Below, in pieces: positions 19,729-29,475 of a stretch of 64,000 bases of DNA. Position 1 is the stretch's first letter. The number at the start of each line of letters is the position of its first letter. This stretch comes from Cronobacter malonaticus LMG 23826 (lineage in GTDB: Bacteria; Pseudomonadota; Gammaproteobacteria; Enterobacterales; Enterobacteriaceae), in contig NZ_CP013940.1 in NCBI RefSeq assembly GCF_001277215.2, positions 310,001 through 374,000 on the forward strand. Direction: 5' to 3'. The notes beneath the pieces were generated by a model. It was given only the letters and a program-made list of their open reading frames with translations. It had not been told where the DNA came from and ran no database searches. The translations under genes were made by a program, and so were the position numbers.

Positions 19729-20042
19729 GATGACTTCACCTCTTTCAGCACGGCGTTATTCAGTCGGTCAAATTCACTGTTAGCGCGCCAGACATACACG
19801 CCGGTGAGAATAAACGATATAAGGATGACGCCGATGCCGATGGGAATACCGCGCGTCACGCTGCTGCCGGGCGAAAGCGGCGTGCCGAGCCAGCCCGGCG
19901 CGAATGCAATAAGCAGGATAAAGCCGACGTAAATAATCAGCATGATGAGGGAAAGGGTGAAGGCAAACCGTTGCCGCTTATGCACTAACTCCCTGTAAGG
20001 CGCACTGCTCTCTATCTGCTGACAAATATCGTTATTCATCAT
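19725..20042 (-). CDS. yjcH: Inner-membrane protein YjcH (DUF485)
   Basis: 105-aa protein with two membrane helices (about 26-48 and 64-86) around the conserved loop [20 protein letters not shown]. It matches E. coli YjcH (104 aa). Its function is unknown, but it is always encoded with ActP. Two adjacent ATGs (20042 and 20039) are possible starts; GGAG lies 6 and 9 bases upstream respectively. It overlaps actP by 4 bases. Confidence 0.93.
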   Translation of the reverse strand: MMNNDICQQIESSAPYRELVHKRQRFAFTLSLIMLIIYVGFILLIAFAPGWLGTPLSPGSSVTRGIPIGIGVILISFILTGVYVWRANSEFDRLNNAVLKEVKSS

Positions 20043-20079
20043 CGCAGTCTCCAGAAGTAAGGTAGGGGTTGTTATTATT

Positions 20080-20102
20080 CCCTCTCCCTTTAGGGGAGAG
20101 GG
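20080..20102. repeat. Palindromic REP-like element between acs and yjcH
   Basis: Imperfect palindrome CCCTCTCCC-TTTAG-GGGAGAGGG in the 90-base gap between two genes of one operon. Such GC-rich dyads are common in enterobacterial operons, where they can stabilise upstream mRNA ends; that role here is inference. Confidence 0.5.
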
Positions 20103-20132
20103 TTAGGTCGAAAGGTCAGTATGCAGGCGTGG

Positions 20133-22091
20133 TTATGATGGCATCGCGATGGACTGCTTCTCTTCGAGCAGTTTTTCCACCACACCCGGATCGGCGAGCG
20201 TTGAGGTATCGCCGAGATTGCTGGTATCGCCCGCCGCGATTTTGCGCAAAATACGGCGCATGATTTTGCCGGAGCGGGTTTTCGGCAGCGAATCGGTCCA
20301 GTGCAGCACGTCCGGCGTCGCCAGCGGGCCAATCTCTTTACGCACCCAGTTACGCACTTCGCTGTACAGCTCGGCTGACGGCTCTTCGCCATGGTTCAGC
20401 GTCACGTAAGCGTAGATCGCCTGGCCTTTAATGCTGTGCGGAATGCCCACCACCGCGGCTTCGGCGATTTTCGGGTGCGAGACCAGCGCGGATTCAATTT
20501 CGGCGGTGCCGAGACGGTGCCCGGAGACGTTGAGTACATCGTCCACGCGCCCGGTAATCCAGTAGTAACCGTCTTCGTCACGGCGTGCGCCGTCGCCGCT
20601 GAAGTACATGTTTTTAAACGTCGAGAAATAGGTCTGCTCGAAACGTTCGTGATCGCCAAACAGCGTACGCGCCTGGCCCGGCCAGGAGTCGGTAATGACC
20701 AAGTTGCCTTCGGTGGCGCCCTGCTGCGGATTGCCTTCGTTATCCACCAGCGCTGGCTGCACACCGAAGAACGGTCGCGTGGCGGAACCGGCTTTCAGTT
20801 CGGTCGCGCCGGGCAGCGGCGTAATCATGAAGCCGCCGGTTTCGGTCTGCCACCAGGTGTCGATCACCGGGCATTTCTCATTGCCGATTTTCTTCCAGTA
20901 CCACTCCCACGCTTCCGGGTTAATCGGCTCGCCGACGGAACCGAGAATGCGCAGCGAGGAACGGTCAGTGCCGTCGATAGCCTTATCGCCTTCCGCCATC
21001 AGCGCGCGAATGGCCGTCGGCGCGGTATAGAGAATATTCACTTTGTGCTTATCCACCACCTGCGCCATACGGTTGGCGGAAGGCCAGTTCGGCACGCCTT
21101 CAAACATCAGCGTGGTGGCGCCGCAGGCGAGCGGCCCGTAGAGCAGATAGCTGTGGCCAGTCACCCAGCCCACATCGGCGGTGCACCAGTAGATATCGCC
21201 CGGATGGTAGTCAAAGGCGTAGAGGAATGTGGTCGCTGCGTAAACCAGATAGCCGCCGGTAGTATGCAGCACGCCTTTCGGTTTACCGGTCGAGCCAGAG
21301 GTGTAGAGAATAAACAGCGGATCTTCGGCGTTCATCTCGACGGGCTGATGATGCGCGCTGGCTTTCTCCACCAGCTCGCTCCACCAGAGATCGCGTCCTT
21401 CATGCCATTCGATGTTTCCGCCGGTGCGTTTCAATACCACAACATGTTCCACGCTGGTGACGCCGGGGTTTTTCAGCGCGTCATCGACGTTTTTCTTCAG
21501 CGGAATGGCACGTCCGGCTCGCACGCCTTCATCGGCGGTGATAACGAGACGCGCGCTGGAGTCGATAATGCGTCCGGCGACGGCCTCCGGCGAAAAGCCG
21601 CCGAAAATAACCGAGTGCACCGCGCCGATACGGGCGCAGGCGAGCATCGCGACGGCGGCTTCCGGCACCATCGGCATATAGATAGCGACCACATCGCCTT
21701 TCTTAATGCCGAGAGAGGTCAGGGTGTTTGCGAAGCGGCAAACGTCGCGGTGGAGTTCGCGGTAGCTGATGTGTTTGCTCTGGGTCGCGTCATCGCCTTC
21801 CCAGATAATGGCAGTCTGATCGCCGCGCTCGTTGAGATGCCGGTCAAGACAGTTTGCTGCCAGATTTAGCGTGCCGTCTTCATACCATTTAATCGAGATA
21901 TTACCAGGCGCGAAAGAGGTGTTTTTTACCTTCTGGTAAGGCGTGATCCAGTCCAGGATTTTGCCTTGTTCGCCCCAGAAGGCGTCAGGGTCATGCACGG
22001 ATTGCTGATATTTCGCATCATATTGTTCCGGCGTAATCAGGCAACGTTCCGCAATCGCTGCGGGAATAGGGTGTTTATGGATTTGGCTCAT
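20133..22091 (-). CDS. acs: Acetyl-CoA synthetase
   Basis: 652 aa, identical in length to E. coli Acs. It converts acetate, ATP and CoA to acetyl-CoA via acetyl-AMP, the high-affinity acetate-scavenging route. The adenylate-forming signature [19 protein letters not shown] is near residue 263, WWQTETGG near 413, and the acetylation-regulated lysine motif [11 protein letters not shown] near 605. The start is preceded by AAGGAG. First gene of the operon with yjcH and actP. In E. coli nrfABCDEFG follows divergently; here gltP does. Confidence 0.98.
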   Translation of the reverse strand: MSQIHKHPIPAAIAERCLITPEQYDAKYQQSVHDPDAFWGEQGKILDWITPYQKVKNTSFAPGNISIKWYEDGTLNLAANCLDRHLNERGDQTAIIWEGDDATQSKHISYRELHRDVCRFANTLTSLGIKKGDVVAIYMPMVPEAAVAMLACARIGAVHSVIFGGFSPEAVAGRIIDSSARLVITADEGVRAGRAIPLKKNVDDALKNPGVTSVEHVVVLKRTGGNIEWHEGRDLWWSELVEKASAHHQPVEMNAEDPLFILYTSGSTGKPKGVLHTTGGYLVYAATTFLYAFDYHPGDIYWCTADVGWVTGHSYLLYGPLACGATTLMFEGVPNWPSANRMAQVVDKHKVNILYTAPTAIRALMAEGDKAIDGTDRSSLRILGSVGEPINPEAWEWYWKKIGNEKCPVIDTWWQTETGGFMITPLPGATELKAGSATRPFFGVQPALVDNEGNPQQGATEGNLVITDSWPGQARTLFGDHERFEQTYFSTFKNMYFSGDGARRDEDGYYWITGRVDDVLNVSGHRLGTAEIESALVSHPKIAEAAVVGIPHSIKGQAIYAYVTLNHGEEPSAELYSEVRNWVRKEIGPLATPDVLHWTDSLPKTRSGKIMRRILRKIAAGDTSNLGDTSTLADPGVVEKLLEEKQSIAMPS

Positions 22092-22515
22092 GGCTTTTTT
22101 CTCCTTTTAGATGTTAATGATATGTCACGCAAAAGTTAAGAACAGGCTTGCGAATAGCTTTGTTTACTTTTTGGGCGGCAGATCACGCATTGCCGAAACT
22201 GCATGAAAATTCATCAAACGAATCTTTCAAGGAAAATAATTGCTGTTAAGTATTATTTGCTGGCTCGATTTTATAATGTCTTAAATAACATTGGCTTATA
22301 GATGATTATCGCGATAAATTAGGGTTATTAAGGCAATTTTCAGTGAATATGCCTGTTCTTAAAGGGTTGCGTAGGATGCCGTGCAAGTGGTACTGATTAA
22401 ACGCGTTAAAAAACCCCACAATATCACCCAACGTTTGTCATACCCCTTTCAGCTTGCGTCGTTCTCATTCGAGCACGCGTGGGAATGGCGCTGTAATTTA
22501 GGAAGTAAAGTCGTT
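22092..22515. other. acs-gltP divergent intergenic region
   Basis: 424 bases, AT-rich in the middle, where promoters for acs (minus) and gltP (plus) must lie. I found no CRP site here that meets the consensus. The open frame extending gltP upstream to 22381 is not conserved with E. coli GltP. No trace of the nrf operon is visible. Confidence 0.6.
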
Positions 22516-23829
22516 ATGAAAAACAGTAAAATCAGCCTGGCCTGGCAGATCCTGCTGGCCCTGGTGCTGGGTATTCTTCTGGGCAGTTTTCTCCATTATC
22601 AGACGGATAGCCGCGAATGGCTGGTGACCAACCTTCTTTCACCCGCTGGCGACATTTTTATTCATCTGATTAAAATGATCGTCGTGCCGATTGTTATCTC
22701 CACGCTGGTGGTGGGCATCGCCGGTGTCGGCGATGCCAAACAGCTCGGGCGCATCGGCGCGAAAACCATCCTCTATTTTGAAGTGATCACAACCGTCGCA
22801 ATCATCATTGGCATTACGCTTGCGAACGTGTTCCAGCCAGGCAGCGGCATTGATATGTCACAGCTGGCAGCCGTGGATATTTCAAAATATCAGCACACGA
22901 CCGAAGAGGTGCAGAGCCATGCTCACGGTCTGATGGGCACGATCCTCTCACTGGTGCCGACTAACATTTTCGCCTCAATGGCGAAAGGCGAGATGCTGCC
23001 GATTATCTTCTTCTCGGTGCTGTTCGGATTGGGGCTGTCTTCACTCCCGGCCACGCACCGTGAGCCGCTGGTGACGGTCTTCCGCTCTGTCTCCGAAACC
23101 ATGTTTAAAGTCACCCATATGGTGATGCGCTATGCACCGGTGGGGGTGTTTGCGCTGATCTCTGTGACGGTGGCGAATTTTGGTTTCGCGTCGCTATGGC
23201 CGCTTGCGAAACTGGTGATTCTGGTTTACGTGGCGATTTTGTTCTTCGCGCTGATCGTACTGGGCGCGGTGGCGCGGATGTGTGGGCTGCGCGTCTGGAC
23301 GCTGATCCGCATTCTTAAAGATGAACTGATTCTGGCGTACTCCACCGCAAGTTCGGAAAGCGTGCTGCCGCGGATTATCGAGAAAATGGAAGCCTACGGG
23401 GCGCCTGCGTCTATCACGAGTTTCGTGGTGCCGACCGGTTACTCCTTTAACCTTGATGGTTCGACGCTGTACCAGAGCATCGCGGCGATTTTTATCGCCC
23501 AGCTTTACGGTATTGAACTGTCGCTGGGTCAGGAGATTATCCTGGTGCTGACGCTGATGGTGACCTCGAAAGGGATCGCGGGCGTGCCTGGCGTTTCGTT
23601 CGTGGTACTGCTCGCGACGCTTGGCAGCGTCGGCATTCCGCTGGAAGGCCTGGCGTTTATCGCGGGCGTGGACCGTATCCTCGACATGGCGCGCACCGCG
23701 CTGAACGTGGTCGGCAACGCGCTGGCGGTTCTGGTTATCGCCAAGTGGGAACACAAGTTTGACCGCAAAAAAGCGCAGGCTTACGAGCGGGAAATGCTGG
23801 GCCGGTTCGACAGTACCGCCAACGATTAA
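22516..23829 (+). CDS. gltP: Glutamate/aspartate:proton symporter GltP
   Basis: 437-aa DAACS-family transporter, same length as E. coli GltP. Eight membrane helices, the serine-rich re-entrant loop (AYSTASSESVLPR near 275) and the NLDGSTLYQ substrate motif near 315 are present. It imports glutamate and aspartate with protons. The ATG at 22516 gives the E. coli start MKN; AGGA is 11 bases upstream. A strong terminator follows. Confidence 0.97.
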   Translation: MKNSKISLAWQILLALVLGILLGSFLHYQTDSREWLVTNLLSPAGDIFIHLIKMIVVPIVISTLVVGIAGVGDAKQLGRIGAKTILYFEVITTVAIIIGITLANVFQPGSGIDMSQLAAVDISKYQHTTEEVQSHAHGLMGTILSLVPTNIFASMAKGEMLPIIFFSVLFGLGLSSLPATHREPLVTVFRSVSETMFKVTHMVMRYAPVGVFALISVTVANFGFASLWPLAKLVILVYVAILFFALIVLGAVARMCGLRVWTLIRILKDELILAYSTASSESVLPRIIEKMEAYGAPASITSFVVPTGYSFNLDGSTLYQSIAAIFIAQLYGIELSLGQEIILVLTLMVTSKGIAGVPGVSFVVLLATLGSVGIPLEGLAFIAGVDRILDMARTALNVVGNALAVLVIAKWEHKFDRKKAQAYEREMLGRFDSTAND

Positions 23830-23853
23830 TCCCCTCGCTTTTGCGTTTTTGCA

Positions 23854-23878
23854 AACCCCGCTTCTGGCGGGGTTTTTT
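23854..23878 (+). terminator. gltP terminator
   Basis: AACCCCGC-TTCTG-GCGGGGTT followed by TTTT. Confidence 0.85.
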
Positions 23879-23979
23879 ATAGCGATAGCGCAGGGTATGC
23901 ACTGTAAATGGTAAAAAAACGGGTGCGTTAAGCACTCAACGCCAGCAAGTCGGGCGGAGCGAACCCCGCCCGGAGAGTG

Positions 23980-24132
23980 TTACCGGTCAGAGCAGGAAAG
24001 CCGTGCCGCCACCTCCTTATTTCCTTGCTTTATCGTTAACTCACATAACGTGCCGTGGTTAATTAAAGCGAAAATTAATATCGTGACGCAAAATACAACA
24101 AAACATGCGAAAAGATATCTCAGTGGCTTCAT
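23980..24132 (-). CDS. hok: Hok-family type I toxin, copy 1
   Basis: 50-aa membrane toxin of the Hok/Gef family: MKPLRYLF, one membrane helix (about 8-26), then the family signature LCELTIKQGNKEVAARL. Hok proteins depolarise the inner membrane. The start lies 7 bases after AAGGAG. The upstream minus-strand leader has the hok mRNA layout: a dyad GCTTAAGAC...GTCTTAAGC (24254-24276), then a sok target region (24184-24247). A GC-rich hairpin (23951-23972) follows the gene. It shares about 33 of 50 residues with copy 2 downstream. Intact, with no insertion sequence in it. Confidence 0.85.
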   Translation of the reverse strand: MKPLRYLFACFVVFCVTILIFALINHGTLCELTIKQGNKEVAARLSCSDR

Positions 24133-24183
24133 GCCTTTTACTCCTTGCCTTTCGGCGAGTAAGCGGCTAATCTCAACTTGTTG

Positions 24184-24247
24184 GGAGTTGAGGGATAGCC
24201 TCGGGTTAATAGAAATATTGCCCGGGGCTTTCTTCTTTCTGTCCCTC
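24184..24247 (+). ncRNA. sok: Candidate Sok antisense RNA region, copy 1
   Basis: Plus-strand sequence antisense to the hok leader. It resembles the Sok RNA of plasmid R1: GGATAGCCTCGGGTTAATAG, then a stem-loop around GGGTTAATAGAAATATTGCCC and a pyrimidine-rich GGCTTTCTTCTTTCTG tail. All 64 bases are identical to the second copy at 24709-24772. The exact RNA ends are not known. Confidence 0.55.
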
Positions 24248-24504
24248 GCGTCGGCTTAAGACAGAAAGTCTTAAGCACCCGGCGCTTATCATAATGATCT
24301 CTTATTAAAATGAGAATAAAAATCCCAATGTAATTTATGGTGAGTTTGTTGCATTGGGTTAGCTTATAAATTAAATATGCCTATTTGATGATGTGAATAT
24401 TTAATAGGCCAGAGGCAATTAATACCAGAAAGCGTAAAAAGGATTGGGTGCGTTAAGACCTCTGCTCCTGGCAAGCCGGGCGAGGAAACCCGCCCGGGAG
24501 AGCC

Positions 24505-24657
24505 TTACTTGCCGGTACAGGCAAGCTTAGCCGCCACCTCCTGACTGCCGCTTCTGATGGTGAGTTCGCATAACGTACCCTGATTCATTAATGCAAAAAT
24601 CAAAATAGTTACGCAGACCATGAATAAACAGGCCAGTAAATAATGCAGTGGCTTCAT
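24505..24657 (-). CDS. hok: Hok-family type I toxin, copy 2
   Basis: 50-aa Hok-family toxin: MKPLHYLLACLFMVCVTILI helix, then LCELTIRSGSQEVAAKLACTGK, with the Cys and Glu typical of Hok (LCE...EVAA). The ATG follows AAGGAGTAAAAGGC. An in-frame leader reading frame opens upstream at a GTG (24774) and runs through the sok target into hok; this could act like mok, whose translation couples hok. A hairpin (about 24478-24500) follows the stop. It is a tandem duplicate of copy 1, 525 bp away. Confidence 0.88.
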   Translation of the reverse strand: MKPLHYLLACLFMVCVTILIFALMNQGTLCELTIRSGSQEVAAKLACTGK

Positions 24658-24708
24658 GCCTTTTACTCCTTGCATTCTGAAGAGTAAGAGGCTAATCTCA
24701 ACTTGCTT

Positions 24709-24772
24709 GGAGTTGAGGGATAGCCTCGGGTTAATAGAAATATTGCCCGGGGCTTTCTTCTTTCTGTCCCTC
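24709..24772 (+). ncRNA. sok: Candidate Sok antisense RNA region, copy 2
   Basis: Identical over 64 bases to the copy-1 region and antisense to the copy-2 hok leader. It is followed by the dyad GCTTAAGACAGAAAGCCTTAAGC (24779-24801), which corresponds to the mRNA 5'-end structure of hok transcripts. Confidence 0.55.
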
Positions 24773-25196
24773 ACATTTGCTTAAGACAGAAAGCCTTAAG
24801 CACCCGCGCTTATAATAATCCTTTCGCCAAAAGTTTAAATAAAAATCCTGATGTAATTCATTTATAGCTTTTACATTAATTATGGAGCCCTTCTCGCAAA
24901 TTTCCGCGTTTAAATAGCGAAAGCTGTAACGGGAAAATATAACGCTTTCTATTAATATATTATTGAATGCCTCTTTTTTCCTTCTGCTCGCGCAGCAAAG
25001 CCCGGGTTGTGTATCCTGATAATGAGAGAAAGCGTGATGTGCGCTGGCCACGCCCGAAAACTATCGGGAATGATAGTATACCCGGCCGCCGTACACCCTT
25101 ATCATCTCTCCCTTATGCCTGCGCGATAGTGAGCGCCTACATGCGCCATCCGGGCAGGCTACCGACAACCACAGCCGGAATATAAAGAGAGTCACA
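24773..25196. other. Region between hok copy 2 and the HSP90-like gene
   Basis: It holds the 5' dyad of the second hok transcript, then AT-rich sequence to about 24990, then GC-richer sequence with a degenerate REP-like stretch (about 25117-25165). Promoters for hok copy 2 (minus) and the HSP90-like gene (plus) must lie here. The minus-strand frame at 24731-25051 looks random. Confidence 0.5.
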
Positions 25197-27053
25197 GTGG
25201 ATAACCTCATTAGCGCGCCATTAACAGGACAACATGAAACGCCGGTGAACCTGCCGGGGTTGATGCAAGTGCTCAGCAAACACCTTTACTCCACGCCGAT
25301 GGTCGCCATCCGTGAACTGGTGCAAAACGCGCACGACGCGATTGTCAGACGTCGACTGGAAGAGGGCACCGGGGACCGGCTTGCGGAAATCCGCGTCACG
25401 GGCGATGCGCAAAACCGGACTATCGTTATTCACGATACCGGCTCCGGCCTCACGGAGCAGGAGATCCACGATTTCCTGGCGACCGTCGGCGTCGGCTACA
25501 CCCGCCATCTGCGCCAGCAGGACGACGAAACAGGGCTTATTGGCATGTTTGGGCTGGGCTTTCTTTCCGCCTTTGTGCTGGCGGAGCGGGTGACGGTACA
25601 CACCACCTCCTGGAAAACGCCGGAGGAAGGCTGGCTTTATGCCTCCGCCAGCGGCGAAACGTATAGCGTCACCCCTGCGAGCCCGCGCGAGCCAGGAGCG
25701 ACCGTCACGCTGCATCTCAAAGACGAGTTTTTATATCTCGCCAACAACAAGCTGCTGGGCGATGTGCTGGGCCGCTACTGCATATTAATGAAAGAGCCGC
25801 TGTTTGTGGGTGAAGAGCAGACAGCAGTAAACCATCTGACGCCGCCCTGGCGCGTCGCGACACAGGATGGCGTGGCGCTGCATCCGGCGCTGCGCCAGAA
25901 GCAAAACATTGAGTTCGCCAGCCGCTTCGAGCGCGCGTTTACGCCGCTCTGTACTTTGCTGGTGGAGCCATCGGGCGATAGCGACGCGGTGGGCATGCTC
26001 TGGCTTCAGGACGGCGCGACGTATGGCACCAGCGATAACCGTAACCTGTCGCTCTTTCTGCGCGGCATGCTGCTGGACGATCAGGCGCGCGAGCTGCTGC
26101 CGCCGTGGGCGGGTTTTGTCGGCGGCGTTATCGAATCTAATCGCCTTACGCCGACGGCGAGCCGCGAAGATTTACAGCGCGATGTTACCTGGTACGCCAC
26201 GCAGGCGGCGCTTACCGAGGCGCTGATTAACGGGCTGGCCGATCTCGCGAAGCAGCAGCCTGCCGTCTGGCGTCGTGTGCTGGTGCGCCATAACGAAGCG
26301 CTGCTCGGCGCGGCCATCTGCGACGATCGTCTTTTCGATCTGCTGAAAGATGAACTGCTGATCCCGACGTCTCAGGGCGATCTGCCGGTTAAAGCGCTGC
26401 GCCAGAACAACACGCTGAACGTGATGCTCAGCGAAGAGGGCGGTTTTGAAGAGATGCTGTTCCGGCTTTCGGGCCGCCCTGTCGCGCTGGGCTATCGCTA
26501 CGCGGTCGTGCCGTTCCTGCGCCGCTGGGCGACGCTCTACGGCGCGCGTCTGGTGGAAGTGGGCACCTCGGCGGGTAACGAACAACTCTTTGCGCTGCAT
26601 GACGTCAGCGCGGAAGAAAAAGCGTGGTGGAGCGAACAGCTGCGTGACGACGAAGAGTGTGTGATGTCTTCGTTCGAACCTGCGACGCTGCCGCTGGTGA
26701 TGGTGGTCAACCGTGACGCCGAGCTTAAAGCGCGTCTTGAGCAGGACGACGCCGATCGCCGCATGAGCACCGCCGCGCTGATGCTGGCGCGCCAGTTTGC
26801 CAGCAAAATCGAGCAACAGGCGCCGGTGCGCCTCTACATCAACTTTAACAATCCTGCGGTAAAAGCCTTATCACAGGCCTGGCGGGCCGGACAGCCCATC
26901 GCGCCCGGCGCCACGCAATTACTGAAAAGCCTCAAAATTATTCTTGCTCTGGCTACGGGGGATTCCCGTGAGTATGACTTTCGCCAGGCGCTGGACACAT
27001 TCAGTTGCATCACGGCGCAACTTATTACACCGACAACAGAAGGAAGCAACTAA
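25197..27053 (+). CDS. HSP90-like (HtpG-family) ATPase
   Basis: 618-aa protein with the N-terminal GHKL ATPase domain of HSP90. The helix ELVQNAHDAI has the catalytic E40 and Mg-binding N44; D80-TGSG is the adenine-binding loop; GLIGMFGLGFLSAF (about 113-126) is the HSP90-type lid/phosphate motif. The middle and C-terminal regions are divergent. There is no MEEVD tail. Length is close to E. coli HtpG (624), but this is not the htpG locus, so I read it as an accessory paralogue. It starts at GTG and its stop overlaps the partner gene by one base (TAATG). Role unknown; an ATP-driven chaperone for its partner or its client is the likely reading. Confidence 0.85.
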   Translation: MDNLISAPLTGQHETPVNLPGLMQVLSKHLYSTPMVAIRELVQNAHDAIVRRRLEEGTGDRLAEIRVTGDAQNRTIVIHDTGSGLTEQEIHDFLATVGVGYTRHLRQQDDETGLIGMFGLGFLSAFVLAERVTVHTTSWKTPEEGWLYASASGETYSVTPASPREPGATVTLHLKDEFLYLANNKLLGDVLGRYCILMKEPLFVGEEQTAVNHLTPPWRVATQDGVALHPALRQKQNIEFASRFERAFTPLCTLLVEPSGDSDAVGMLWLQDGATYGTSDNRNLSLFLRGMLLDDQARELLPPWAGFVGGVIESNRLTPTASREDLQRDVTWYATQAALTEALINGLADLAKQQPAVWRRVLVRHNEALLGAAICDDRLFDLLKDELLIPTSQGDLPVKALRQNNTLNVMLSEEGGFEEMLFRLSGRPVALGYRYAVVPFLRRWATLYGARLVEVGTSAGNEQLFALHDVSAEEKAWWSEQLRDDEECVMSSFEPATLPLVMVVNRDAELKARLEQDDADRRMSTAALMLARQFASKIEQQAPVRLYINFNNPAVKALSQAWRAGQPIAPGATQLLKSLKIILALATGDSREYDFRQALDTFSCITAQLITPTTEGSN

Positions 27054-29368
27054 TGGATATCTGGGCATGGTATGAGCAATATGAGCGGGATCTCGCGGAA
27101 GCCGGTAAACCCTGGATCACGCAGCATGTCAATAAGCTTATCGAGTCTGTTGTTGAAGTGCAGACCGGTAAAACCGAAGCGCTGCTGCCGGAAGCGCGCG
27201 CGCTGAAAAAGACCGCGGGCAATCCGTGGATTGACGTGATGGTTGGCCACTGGGAAATGCGTCACCGCATCGGCAACCTTGGCGAAGGCGAAAAAGCGCT
27301 GGGCGATGTCGTGGCGCTGTTTGAGCGCGCTCACCAGTCCGATGCCGCAGAGTGCCCGCAGTCGATTTGCGTGACCCAGGATCTCAGCGCCTGCTACAGC
27401 AATGTGGACGGCCCAGGCTGGGCGGACGAGCGTATCGCCGTTTGCCAGGAGACGCTCTCGAAAATCACCCCGCTGCGCAGCTGCTTCCTGTGCCTTTCTG
27501 AAGAGCAGTTCTTCGCGATGGTCGATAAAGGCCAGGTTGAAGAGGCGCTGGCGTTTGTGCAGCAGCAGATGGAGAAGCGCCGCGCGGCAGGCGAAGAGGA
27601 CGTCAATGGCCTCAAAGAGAACGAAGCGCAGGCGCTGATGCTGCTTGGTCGTTATGACGAGGCGCTGGCGATCATCGATAAGCTTCATGAAGACGAGCTG
27701 GAAAACAGCAGCGAGCAGGTCCGCCAGGTCATGATGATGATGAAAGCGGAAGTGCTGGCGCTGATGGGGCGTGAAGAGGACGCTCGCGAATGGCTGCTGC
27801 CGTGGGATCGCCTCACCGCCTATAACCGTATGCGCTGGGTGCGCGTGGTGGAGCAACTGGTTCGCCTCAATCCGGCTTACAACAACTGGCAGACCGGCAG
27901 CGCGCTGCAGCTGATTCTGGAACAGCGTGTGGAAGCGCAGGCGTGGCGCGAAGCGGTTATCGTCGCGAAAACCCATATCCGCCTGGCGCTGGCGCGAGGC
28001 GCTACCTGGGTCGCCCGTCGTGCCCTGATGCAGGCGAAACAGTGCGCCGCGAAACTGCGTAACCCGCACGATGAAGATGCCGCTCTGGCGGAATTCGCAA
28101 GTCAGTTAGCGGGCATGGAAACGCAGGTAGAGCTGCCTGTGCCTGCCGAATCGCTGATGGCGTGGCTGGAAGAGCGCGGCCAGCAGGAAGGCGTGACGCG
28201 CGATCCTGAACAGGAAGCCCAGTGGCTGCTGCTCGCTTCCGCGCAGCGCCCTGACGATGAAGAACTGCTGATGCTGGCGGGCGCCGCGCTGGAAGCGTGC
28301 CAGGCGCAGGGCGAAGCGACGGATCTCCTGCTTGGCTGGCAGAAACGCCACCCGCAGGAAGAGGCCGCGCCGCTGTTCCATCTGCTCTCCGCGCTTCTGA
28401 ATGCGCGTCGTTACGACGACATCTTGGCGCTGGCCGAAAGCTATCGCGATGCGCTCCCGCATGTGGCGCTGTGGTTTGAAGCTCAGGTGGCGCAGGCGCA
28501 GGAAGACTGGGAAAAACTGGAGTCCGTAAGCCAGGCGCTGCGCGCCACGCCGCAGGGGCAGCATAAGATTGCGCCGCTGATGCTGGCGGGCCAGGCGGCG
28601 ATGCGACAGAAAGCCTATGACCGCGCCACGGCGTACCTGAAAGACGCGGTGGCGATGCTGGACGCGCGCGAAGAGGACGCCAGCAATGTTCTGTGGGATC
28701 TGCTGACCGCCGCCAGCGCCAGTGAGGACTGGTCAACCGTGCGCGAAGTCGGCGCGCGTCTTGGCATGAAGTTCAGCACCGATGAAGGCCCGGTTGAAGA
28801 GCAGTGGGGCACCGTTCGCCTGCGTTTCTTCGAAAACCATGACGAGCATTATTACTTCGCCCAGCGTACCGGCCCGGTGACGGCGCGCGTGTTCCAGCCG
28901 TCGTGGCGTAAAGCGCCGCAGCATATGAACGAGTCGGTGGTCTTTGACGCCAATCTGCTGAACACCCCGCCGGAAGATGAAAAAGAGCGCGAGAACTTCA
29001 TCCCGGTGCATAACGTGGTGAAAACGCTTGAGCCGGGCGAATATGCTCCGAGCTGGTTTATCGACGGCGTCGATCCGGGCGAAGAGACGTTTAACGCGTT
29101 TGTGAATGGCGTGCGTCAGCGCGGCGGTGCCATCTGGGTGCACTGCGAATCCGATTACCAGGTGACGGATAGCGAAAGCGGCGAAACGCTGCCTGGCATC
29201 TACTTCATGCTGGCGATGCCGCAGTCGGTCTCGCCGCTGGAAGTGGACGCAATGCTGCGTGAATTCACCCAGGGCTGGAAACACCCGATCCACTGGCTGG
29301 ATGTCGCGATGTCAGGCGGACTGGATGAAACGCGTCACCGTCAGGTGATGGAGCGTTATCAGCTTTAG
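27053..29368 (+). CDS. TPR-like repeat protein coupled to the HSP90-like ATPase
   Basis: 771-aa protein with no recognised family name. Residues about 1-560 are helical and TPR-like (EAQALMLLGRYDEALAIIDKLHEDE; AGQAAMRQKAYDRATAYLKDAV). The last 200 residues form a different, beta-rich domain (VRLRFFENHDEHYYFAQRTG, GGAIWVHCESDYQV, GIYFMLAMPQ). No signal peptide or membrane helix. AAGGAAG precedes the ATG at 27053, which overlaps the upstream stop by one base, so the two proteins are probably made in a fixed ratio and act together. TPR proteins are the standard HSP90 co-chaperones in eukaryotes; the analogy is inference. Confidence 0.75.
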   Translation: MDIWAWYEQYERDLAEAGKPWITQHVNKLIESVVEVQTGKTEALLPEARALKKTAGNPWIDVMVGHWEMRHRIGNLGEGEKALGDVVALFERAHQSDAAECPQSICVTQDLSACYSNVDGPGWADERIAVCQETLSKITPLRSCFLCLSEEQFFAMVDKGQVEEALAFVQQQMEKRRAAGEEDVNGLKENEAQALMLLGRYDEALAIIDKLHEDELENSSEQVRQVMMMMKAEVLALMGREEDAREWLLPWDRLTAYNRMRWVRVVEQLVRLNPAYNNWQTGSALQLILEQRVEAQAWREAVIVAKTHIRLALARGATWVARRALMQAKQCAAKLRNPHDEDAALAEFASQLAGMETQVELPVPAESLMAWLEERGQQEGVTRDPEQEAQWLLLASAQRPDDEELLMLAGAALEACQAQGEATDLLLGWQKRHPQEEAAPLFHLLSALLNARRYDDILALAESYRDALPHVALWFEAQVAQAQEDWEKLESVSQALRATPQGQHKIAPLMLAGQAAMRQKAYDRATAYLKDAVAMLDAREEDASNVLWDLLTAASASEDWSTVREVGARLGMKFSTDEGPVEEQWGTVRLRFFENHDEHYYFAQRTGPVTARVFQPSWRKAPQHMNESVVFDANLLNTPPEDEKERENFIPVHNVVKTLEPGEYAPSWFIDGVDPGEETFNAFVNGVRQRGGAIWVHCESDYQVTDSESGETLPGIYFMLAMPQSVSPLEVDAMLREFTQGWKHPIHWLDVAMSGGLDETRHRQVMERYQL

Positions 29369-29475
29369 TTTTAGGCTACGGGCGGCGGCCATCGCCGCCC
29401 GATTTGAGAATCCTCCGCTGTCTGCCTCTCTTCGCCCTCTTTACTTTAAGACCAGTCAAACACAGGGCTGGCATT

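Noticed and set aside
20391..21869. 492-codon open frame antisense to acs
   Set aside because: Same compositional shadow effect over a certain gene.
24731..25051. 106-codon minus-strand frame upstream of hok copy 2
   Set aside because: No ribosome site, no recognisable sequence character; overlaps the hok leader structures.
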